A stretch of DNA of 64,000 nucleotides from Desmodesmus armatus. Its lineage: Eukaryota; Chlorophyta; Chlorophyceae; Sphaeropleales; Scenedesmaceae. The notes beneath the pieces were generated by a model. That model made no database searches, was not told the origin of the DNA, and worked only from the letters and a program-made list of their open reading frames with translations. This document shows positions 55,727 through 64,000 of the stretch, piece by piece; within the stretch, counting starts at the first letter, position 1, and each line of letters opens with the position of its first letter. The position numbers and the translations under genes were made by a program. The stretch is taken from NCBI GenBank assembly GCA_007449985.2, contig VIIQ02000043.1:1-64000 (forward strand), written 5' to 3'.

Positions 55727-56246
55727 TGTGGGTGTTTGAGCCACTCAGCACAGTAGAACCCTGCTTTTCAAGAGACACATGCCTCGCAGTTTGTTGAGCT
55801 TCTGCATGCCTTTTTGCGTGATGTTGCCGCAGGCTCTCGTGCTTGATGCGTGGCGTCTTGCCACAGCAGTACAGATTGGCATGGGAGCAGCATGGCGCTG
55901 TATGCAGCACGAGTTTGTTGCTGTGGTGTCACACCTTGTGAAGTGTGGATACAGGTGGTGCAGGCTGTGCCGCAACCCACCAGCGGCTTTGACGAGCGTT
56001 CTGCTGGCCGTCTTGTTTGCGCCAAGAGTTACACTTTCCAAACGCCGTCGCGTCAGCAGGACTGATTGGGCGGTCAACGGTGTGAGCAACTGGACTCCTT
56101 GGAGTTTGTGTTACCCATGTAATTGATGCCTTTGTGAACGTCCGTGTCCACTTTACTTGCAAGGCTACAAGAAAAAAGTGCATTCCCCTTGTACAACCAC
56201 CGCTTGTACAACCACCGCAACCAAAAGCCTGCAGTGCAGTGCTCCC
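55727..56246. other. Convergent intergenic region, NPL4 / MYND gene
   Basis: Both neighbours end here. The plus ORF 55779-56126 has no motif. TTACA at about 56029-56033 is a minus-strand TGTAA some 215 bp past the MYND gene stop. Confidence 0.4.
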
Positions 56247-59200
56247 TCATGAAAACGCCTCCATCAGTTCTGCCCACTGGGGGTCGTCGTCCGCCAATTC
56301 AGACATCTTGTCGAGCACCGCCTGGGCAGTCTGAGGCATGAAACCTATGCTAATTAACCCGTAAAAGAATCGGTAGATGTCTTGTTTGCTCTTGACGCTG
56401 CTGCTGGCACCTGCTGGGGACCTTGAGGGAGCTTGCCTTGCTGTCGATCTGCCAGACTTGCTGGCAGGGCTGCTGTTGCTGCTGGCGGCTGCCGCAGACT
56501 TTGACCCAGCTGCTGCCTTGGCAGAGTTGCTACCGGTTCTGCCGCCAGTGCTGCTGCTTCCATATGATGCAGAAGCAGGCTTGCTGGAGGTGCTGCTGCT
56601 GTTCCCAACAGCGACATTTGAGTCAATTGCTGGGGCAACAGACTTGCTGACGGTGCTGCTGCTGCTGCCGCACGCTGAAGAAGTGGACTCACTGAATGTG
56701 GTGCTGCTGCTGCTGCTGGCACATGCTGCAGACTGTGCCTCAATGGCTGGCGCGATAGCAGCTCTGCCTGTGCTCCTCCTGCTGCTGCCAGTTGCTGCGG
56801 ACTTTGCGTCAACTGCCAATGCTGCCGAACCAGCGCACTTGCTGCCGGTGGAGCTGCTGCTGCTGCTGCTACCAAAGGTCACCTTGAAGGGGGAGGGCTT
56901 GCTGGCGGTGCTGCTGCTGCCATTGCTGTCAAGAGCAGCGACAGTTGAGTCCGCTGCTAGGGCAGCAGACTTGCTGGCCATGCTGCAGCTGTTACTGCCA
57001 AGTGCTGCAGAGGCAGACTTGCTGGAGGTTCTGCTGTCGCTGCCAGCAGCCAGAGACCTTCGGTCTGAGCCAACAATTGTGCTGATGGTGCAGCTGCTAC
57101 TGAGAAGTGAGTTCAACTCTGTAACGGCACCGGTGCCGTCAATGCTGCTGCTGCCACCCATCACGGACTTGGAGCAAGCTTCAGCCCCAACAGAGGTGCT
57201 GGAGATGCTGCTGTTGCTGCCAGGCAGTGCGCAGTTTGAGGCGGCTGCCACTGCTGCCAAGTCGCCTGACTTGTGGACAATGCCGTTGCTGCCATCTACC
57301 TTGGAGTCAGAGGCAGCTGCCACTGCTGCCACCCCAACACACTTGCTGCTGCTGCTGCCAAGCATGTAGCGGCCACACGTACTGATGGTGTTGCTGCTGC
57401 TCCCGGACACTGAGGAAGCAGACTCGCTGGCGGTGCTGCTGCTGCTGCTGCTGCAAAGATCACTGCTTGCGTCAACTGGTGCCGCTGTCAGAGCTTCCCC
57501 GGGCACAACAGGCTTGCTGGCAGTGTTGCTGCTGTGCAGTGAGAAAGCCGACTCATTGAAGGTGAAGCTGTTGCTGCTGGCGCCCATTGCAGCCTGCGGT
57601 GACTTGGCTGATGGGGTCTGGCTGCCTGTGCTCCTGCTGCTGCTGGTAGTCACTGCATGCTTTGAACCTCCTGCCCTGCTGGGTGACCCAGCACACTTGC
57701 TGTTGCTCCTACTTTTGCTGCTGCTTTGGCTGCTGCTGCTGCCAAATGTAAAGAGAGACGGCATGCTGTCAATGCTGCTGCTGCTGAGGCTGCTGCTGCC
57801 GAGCACTGAACAAGCAGGCACTGCGGCAGTGCTGCTGCTACTGCCGGCAAGAGCTGTGGCCTTTGAGGCAGGTGCTGAGGCAACAAACGTGCTGCCAAGC
57901 ACTTAAGAAGCAGAGGCACTCGAGGTGCTACTACTGTTGCTTGGTGTGGAAGCAGACTTGCTGGCGGTGCTGCTGCCAAGAGATGCGACCACTGCTTCAA
58001 AAGCAGCGGCTGCTGCGGGTGCCGGATCAGACTTGCTGGCGATGCTGCTGGTACTGCTGCCGTGTGCTGAGGCCCCAGCTACAGCTGCAGCTGCCGATTT
58101 ACGCTTCCTGGCGGCGGCGTTGCTGCTGCTGCTGCTGTCACGTGCTGAGGCCCCTGCTTCAGCTGCTGCAGCTGCAGACTTGGACTTGAGCAAGCCTTGG
58201 TCAAGCTCTGAGAGCATGCTGCCGACGAGGAAGTCAGCACCTGCTCGCGCAGAACAAGTGCTGACGGCTTGGGGCCCCCGCGAGGGCATGCCCGGCCTGA
58301 TGAGGGCAGCTGTTGGTGTTGTCACAGCAGTGTGAACCGACATTGCGGCTGCACGCTGGGCATCTTGCTGACGCATAGATTGCTGCTGCAGTGCTACCTG
58401 AGCCAGGCTGGCACACACCACCTTGTGCTTTGGCCAGTCGGCTGCTTGGCAGTCTGTGCTGCAGTACCTGCGAGTTTTCGATAAAGACAACAGCACAGAC
58501 AGCAGCAGTAGGAAAAGAAACAGTCACTGAACCATGCATTTGATTGTTTGCATTGGGGAGAATGCATCAGGAGTAAGTGGCACAGCAGAACACCCCTCGT
58601 GCACCCACTGGTATGGCGTGCCGCATGACAATTAGCACTCTGTGCTGAGCTGATCACCGTGAGGCTTCATAAATCTTCCCAAAACCACTTCAAAAAAGGA
58701 CTTGAGCCAAGAAGATGAATCATTCACGGTGCAATCACTGCCTTCTTCTCTGCATTGACCGTCACTGACGGTGTTGATGACCTACCTTGCCGCCTTGCAC
58801 CCTGCACAGACACAGGCCTGTCCCCTGACCAGCGCATGGCCCTCGCTGACTGTAGCCAGGCTGGCGCAGCCCAGGTTGCTGCAGCAGAAGCGGCTGGGCA
58901 GCAGAGTGCAGATGCTGCTCGCCAGTCGGTCCAAGCTGCCGGCTGCAGACCTGATGAGTTCCACTGCAGGTGCTGGCACTGCTGACTGGACCCGATGCTG
59001 TGATGGCCGGGTTTGCGTCCTTTCCTGCGGTCCCAACTGCTGCTGCTGCTTCCATAGCAGCAGCTTCTGCTCAAGTGCGTAGCAGGTGGCATACAGGAGC
59101 TCGCAGCTACTGATGATCTCCGGCAGCTGTCTCAGAAGGATGCCAATCATGGGGTGATCTCCATGGTCACCGCTGCTGTTTGTGCTGATCACTTGAGCAC

Positions 59201-62200
59201 CCCTGGGCGGCCCAAACAAGCTGCCATGGTTGTAGCTACCACTGCTGCTGCCCCCAAGGAGCACAGCAGCTGCTGCCATGCGGGCAGCATGCTTCATGCT
59301 CTGTGCTGCACTGTCATAATCCTGCATCAGCATGCCCCCGTGCTGCTGCAAGCTGCTGTCAATGGCCTGAACACACCTGACGATGTTTTGCAGGTTGCTG
59401 CTGGGGTTGCCAAACTGCACACGCTCCCTGTGGCCACCTGGCCACCTCTCGGAGAGCACCGTGGGTGATGCAACCTTCTCCATCAGCCACTGGGCGACTG
59501 AGGCTGTGTCTGCTTCGCCTGTTGCTGCCAGGCGGCGTCCCAAGACATAGGCGCAGCGGCCCAGCAGCTGCAGCACTGTGTGGAAGCCTTCCAGGCTGCA
59601 GGGGCTGTGGCTGCTGCTGCTGCTGCCTGGGACTGCCTGCTGCGGCTTCTTGTTGCTTGGGGGCGATGCATCAAGGCTTGTGACTGATTTCAGTGCTCAC
59701 CTGGCAGCCTCCATGCAGAAGGCCAAGTCCCCTGGCAGCAGATCGCCAGCTGTGTCCGCACCCTGCACCTTGATCGCCGTCAGCAAGGCCGACACTGCTG
59801 CCTGCAGCACCTGCTGCCCAGAGACTGACTGTGCCAGCTCCTTAGGGACCCTGGACAGGAACCGCAGCGCTGCTGTGGGAAGGATTGCTGATTCCAGAAA
59901 GTCTGGGATCTCCCCAAGCTGTCCTGCGATGCTGCGCCCAGCTGTCGCTGCTGCTGCCTGGGCTTGCAGCCGCGTGATGGCTTCGCACGTCTGCAGCACA
60001 GCTGCAGTCCCTGCGAGCAATGCTGAGGTGGGGGTGCAGCAGCAGTCTGTCACGTCCTCCAGCAGCTTATTGATCAGCCTTTGCATCTGCAATCTGCTGC
60101 TGTCCAAAGCCTGGCCATAAGTGTCCCACACTGCTGCAGCACGGCGCCCCTGCTGCTGCCCGTCAGCAGGCGTAGAGGTGTTGCCAAGCCGCAGCAGCTG
60201 CTGTGCAAGCATGCCTGCAGCGCTTGCTGTTGCTTGCCCCTGCTGCAACCTCAACAGCGCTGACTTGAGCTCCTTTTCGGTGCCAAACCATGGGTTGCGC
60301 TGCGACACAATCTGCGCGATGGCTGCCAGCTCCAGCGAGATTAACTGTGCTGGGTTGGTGTTGGTTGGGATCATCGACAGCACTTCGAACGATCCACGCA
60401 CGGCGCCCGCCCACCACCCGAAACTTGAAACCAGCGGCACCGACTGCTCCGGCGTCAACAGCTCTGGTGCCGCCGACGCGCTGAGGAGCAGCAGCACGGC
60501 TGCGTGGGGCAGTGTTTGGTAGTCCAAAAGATAGCTATGTGCAGTCGACTTGCTGGTGGTCAGCATGCTGGATGTGTCTGCCAGGCATGCAGCAGCAGCA
60601 GCCAGGTGCTGGAAGCATTCCTGTGGACTGACCAGCCTGCCGTGGCCACCTGCTGTGCTGCCTGTGCTGCCATAACCCTTCAGCACAGCAGCAATAGCGT
60701 CAAGGTGCTGCTGTGTGTACCCCAGCGCGGTCACGTGCTCTTGCAGCTCGCTGTGCCAAGCAGCAGCTGCTGCCACCAGCTGCTGCTTGCGGTCCACTGC
60801 TGTCCCCTGCAGCCTGTCAGCCCCAAGCCGAAGCTGGCCCTCTGCATGCTCCCAAGTGCTGGTGGCAGCAGAGGGAAGGAGGTCTGGTGCGGCTTGGGAC
60901 ACCTCTGCCTTTGCCTTTGGTGTGTGCTGAGCGTCGCCTGCATGCTGCGGCTGTGGCAGCTGCTGCTGCTCCATCTGCCAACTGGCGAAGTGCTTCAGCA
61001 GCTGTGAACTGTAGAAGACCAGCAGAGTGCTTCCCGCAGAAAGGAGTGTTTCAGTCCCCATGGCCATAGCCAGCGCTGTACATGCTGCTGTGCCTGAAGA
61101 CGATGCTGCCTTCTGTTTGCCGCTGCGCACAGTCAGCAGTGGCAGCGGCGCAGCAAGCGGCATCACATCAATGCGGCTGTCCGTCTTTCTTGCCTGCACG
61201 CTGCGCTCCCTGCACACTGGCCAGAACCGGTCCTCGACATTGCGTCTGTCAAGGTCTGCATAGCCGGCAAAATCGTCCACAATCAGTGACAGCAGGTCAA
61301 TTGCAGCAGCGCTGACGGCTGCCACGCTGCTGATCATGCTGCTGCTACTTCCGCTGCCGCCGCCGCCGCTGCTGCTGCCTCCCTCATCGCTGCGCGCACT
61401 GCCACTGCTGCTGCCGTCACAACTGTCGCCATTGAGCAGAGGCAGCTGCAGTCCCACTGACTCCAGCCTTCCCAGGAGGGCAATGGCCCTCATGCACGCA
61501 GCAGCAGCCGTTGTGGCTTTGAGCAGCAACTGCACCACAGTGCTGTTGGTGAGGGGGCTGCCAGTGGGGTCCAACCTGCACAGTGCCGCTGACCATGCAA
61601 ACAGTGACCTGCTGAGCTGCAGGGCCTGATCGATGTCGGGCACAAACTTGGCGAGCCATGATGACAGCTTGGCTGCCTGAGTGTCTGACAGCTGTGTGGT
61701 GCCGTATGGTACCGCCTGCAGCAGCGCAGACATCGTATGGTGGCACAAACAGCAAGGGCATGAAACTGTGGACTACATGCGCATGAAAGGTCACCATTCA
61801 TGAAGTACATAGCCTGGCTCAGCTTCAGGAAAGCCTTATCATGATGACGGGATCAGTACCCGCAAGATCACAGCCAAGTTTGACGTGAGCACCTGATTAG
61901 GTGACCTCATGAGCTTGCATTGCGCACCTTGAATGCTTTGTCCAGGCGCAGGAAAATCTTTTGCCACGTGGTGGTTGGGTCCTTGTGCTGATGTTGCCAC
62001 CACACGTTTGGAGGTTGATGCTCAGCAGCAGTGCTTGCATAAGCCAGGCAGCATGCAGGATCAGTGCTGCAGGGATGCTTTGCCAGATGACCTGCGGGAG
62101 GGGCCCTGCAGCCTGCAGGGCCCCACTGAGCGGGACATCAGGGGCCAGCACACTGCCAACATGCGTGGGTGCTCGTGCTGGCACGGCTTGGCTGGTCACC

Positions 62201-62930
62201 ATGCATGTGCTGGTGCTGATGCGTTGTTCTACCGCAGCGTTAGAGCTGTAGCGTTGGTGCTGGTGCTGGCCCAGCACAGGGCTTCCTTGGGTGTGCCTCA
62301 GCAGTCGCTTGGATGATGCTGTTGCTGGTGTGCAGCTTGGCAGGGACTGTGCAGGTGCTTGACTGGCAGGGGCTGTGCAGGTGCTGGGCCAGCAATATGT
62401 GTTTGACACCATGCGCTTTCTGTGCTGGGCCCCTCCAAGCCAGCACACCTGTTGAATGCATCTGCCAAGCTGGTAACAGCTTCTGAGCTGTGTCCTTGCC
62501 GCAGAAGAGTGTGAGCATCACATGCCAGCACATCTGGTAGCCCCAGCAGCTGCTGCGCAATGATCTGTGCATGCAGCCTGCGCTGCTGCTGCTTGTCCTC
62601 TGACGCTGCTGCTGTGTCCTGTGGGAGGTACGGCGTTGGGTTTTGCAGGATGGCTGTTGCAACTTGGGATAGCTGATTCACTGTGCTGCTGATTGAGTGG
62701 CAGCTGCAGCTGCTGCCTGGGCACAGCTTGTTGCAGGGTAGTTGCCCCATCTGGTCATGGTGTGCTGCAACAGCTGCTGCCCACTGTTGTTTCACAAGTG
62801 GATGACCTTCAAGCCACTTGTGAAACAACGCAGGTACTGGGTCTCTGATATACATGATGAACGGTTGTTGTCTCAGCTGAGTAGCTGTAGTCCCTTGTTC
62901 AAGTACATTATGTTGGTCCCGGAGGATCAA
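56247..62930 (-). CDS. MYND zinc-finger protein with Ser-rich tail; in-frame TAA in last exon
   Basis: Three exons join in phase: 61715-59701 (or starting at ATG 61733), 59595-58786 and 58467-56247. The first two encode a long helical Ala/Leu-rich region. The MYND finger is split by an intron: CCSNLGCASL..CVCAGCKAAR, then YCSTDCQAADWPKHKVVC. It has the CxxxxC..CxxC..CxxxC..HxxxC ligands. MYND domains bind proline-rich partners; such proteins are very numerous in volvocine algae. A Ser/Ala-rich low-complexity tail of several hundred residues follows and ends in a short conserved-looking segment (FYGLISIGFMPQTAQAVLDK). An in-frame TAA at 57903-57905 interrupts the tail. Likely upstream exons are about 62473-62790 (LPDVLACDAHTLLRQGHSSE) and about 61931-62070 (TTWQKIFLRLDKAFK, donor at 61930, in phase). 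The true 5' end is uncertain. Confidence 0.72.
57903..57905 (-). other. In-frame TAA within MYND gene last exon
   Basis: The plus-strand TTA reads TAA in the frame of the exon 58467-56247. The frame is open for 187 codons on the MYND side and 551 codons on the far side, ending at TGA 56247-56249. Composition (Ser/Ala-rich) is identical on both sides, so the stop looks recent, a base-call error, or spliced out. Confidence 0.85.
62786..62829. repeat. 44-bp perfect-stem hairpin
   Basis: Arms GTTGTTTCACAAGTGG (62786-62801) and CCACTTGTGAAACAAC (62814-62829) are perfectly complementary, with a 12-base loop. It falls at the 5' side of the presumed upstream MYND exon region. Confidence 0.93.
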
Positions 62931-64000
62931 GACAGCTGCTGGCCAGCATCATGGTGTGAATTCGAGTCTGGTGAGCGGAAGCTGCTACTTGAAGTGGCTG
63001 GAGTTGAAGTAGTCTTTCACAGCAGAGCTAAAGCACACGTCATGATGCCAAACAGCACTTCTGAACCCCAGGCCCTTTGGGCTGTCGAGCTATTTTGAGT
63101 TGGGTAACGGCCACGACGCACAAAGCGTCGAGCGTTAGCGTCAGATCAGATGGTTTCTGGTTATCAGTCTCCGGGCACGTTCACTCAGGCAGACTCAGCA
63201 GCACAACGTGAAAGTACATGGGATCTGTACTTCATTCGTTGAGACTGGAGCGCAATGATCACAGTGCAAGCGGAGTGATTAGGTACTGCACAAGTGTGTT
63301 CACTGAAGTGGGAGGCAATGCGTGTGCCACAGGCTATACAGTGCTTTCCAAGGTTTACCCTTTTTTTGCTGACGTCAGCACTTCATAGCCAAGCTTAGCT
63401 GCTCACAACGTGCTGAAATTCACAGAGAACTTCTGGCAGCAAAAATGAAGTCATCAGCACACCTAGGCAGTTGCTTGCATCCTGCAGCACCTGCCCCTGC
63501 GCCAACTGCAATGCTGCCGCTGCTGCTGTGCTGGCTCACTCAGTGAGCCAGTGATTGATCTGGCAGCTGCAGGAGTTGAAGCTGCACGAAAACTGCCTCA
63601 CTCTGAAGCTGCTTGCCAAGCTCCCCGACCACACTGACAGCAATACAGTAGATATTCGTCAAGTTGCATCGCTGCGTCCGGCGCATGCTGTGTCGGCAAC
63701 AGCTGTCGGATCGACCAGCTTCTGCAGGTGCATGCGCTTGCAGCTGTGTGTACGGCTGCAGCTGCTGCCCAAGCTCTCCTCAGTGCAGCTTGTGGGGAAC
63801 TGCAAGCAGAGCTCACTCCCCTCAGCAGCCTGCACTGCTGGCAGCATTGGCAGCACTTTGCCTTGCCAGAGTGTGCTCACCACAGTGCTGCAGCAGTGCT
63901 GCAGGATACCTTTCATTGGTTGATTGTCAGGTGCCAAGATGGGGGGCGTCCATTGAAGGACTGCTGCCAGTCAAGAACTGATGCGGCATCACAGCAGCAC
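62931..64000 (+). other. Right edge; possible LRR-like exon at about 63560-63920
   Basis: Most of this stretch has no supported gene. From about 63565 a plus-strand frame reads LQELKLHENCLTLKLLAKLP and later LQLCVRLQLLPKLSSVQLVG, which has leucine-rich-repeat spacing. A GCTGCAG acceptor precedes it. It may be an exon of a gene continuing beyond the window. Support is weak. Confidence 0.3.

Noticed and set aside
56377..57369. 330-codon Leu-rich plus-strand ORF
   Set aside because: It is the antisense reading of the Ser/Ala-rich MYND tail; AGC/GCA triplets read as Leu/Ala on the other strand.
57903..57905. Programmed stop readthrough or selenocysteine at the in-frame stop
   Set aside because: The codon is TAA, not TGA, and no supporting context can be shown; an error or nonsense allele is simpler.
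60504..61007. Long plus-strand ORFs across 59.1-61.6 kb
   Set aside because: Shadows of the minus-strand MYND gene main exon.

Overview
The window looks like nuclear DNA of a green alga, most likely a chlorophyte of the Chlorophyceae. It is moderately GC-rich and its genes are split by many short-to-medium GT..AG introns. Acceptors are mostly TGCAG, and TGTAA occurs downstream of several stop codons, as expected of chlorophyte poly(A) signals. The proteins carry long Gln, Ala and Ser runs and one SPPPP hydroxyproline-rich linker. No bacterial operon structure, CRISPR array or rRNA was seen. The species cannot be fixed from the sequence alone.

Layout, left to right: four 550-bp tandem units rich in G-tracts (1-1770). 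A 14-exon KDZ-type transposase on the minus strand (2550-9321). A doubtful minus-strand ORF with a nuclease-like D..ExK motif (9623-10480). A syntaxin-6/SYP6-like Qc-SNARE (10696-13192, plus). A large F-box/leucine-rich-repeat gene with a membrane-segment tail (14445-24654, plus). A secreted beta-helix / hydroxyproline-rich / Cys-rich wall glycoprotein (25864-30711, plus). An AT-rich microsatellite (32750-33010). A bacterial-type, probably plastid, translation initiation factor IF-3 with a prion-like Q/N-rich extension (34002-39988, minus). A predicted 275-residue beta-barrel protein (40360-43629, plus). A phytanoyl-CoA-dioxygenase-like enzyme (about 45000-46812, minus). NPL4, the CDC48/p97 cofactor (47911-54767, plus). 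A MYND zinc-finger gene with an in-frame TAA in its last exon (56247 to about 62930, minus). For KDZ, SNARE, the wall glycoprotein, the beta-barrel and NPL4 the exons could be joined by hand with all phases consistent (1283, 328, 938, 275 and 411 residues).

The genes do not form one pathway. The striking feature is shared architecture. In at least six of the nine genes an exon, or an exon edge with its splice site, has been tandemly copied into the neighbouring intron. Examples are a tripled SNARE half-motif with fully phase-compatible splice sites, a tripled LRR exon, and four NPL4 exon-3 ends. NPL4 also has about six exon-10 ends and a 175-bp array of its terminal exon after the stop. Four beta-barrel exon-7 ends and several IF-3 exon copies complete the list. 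Some copies are intact and could be alternative exons; others have decayed. Many arrays lie beside coding-strand G-tracts. This gene-body exon-copying is the main candidate for something undescribed.
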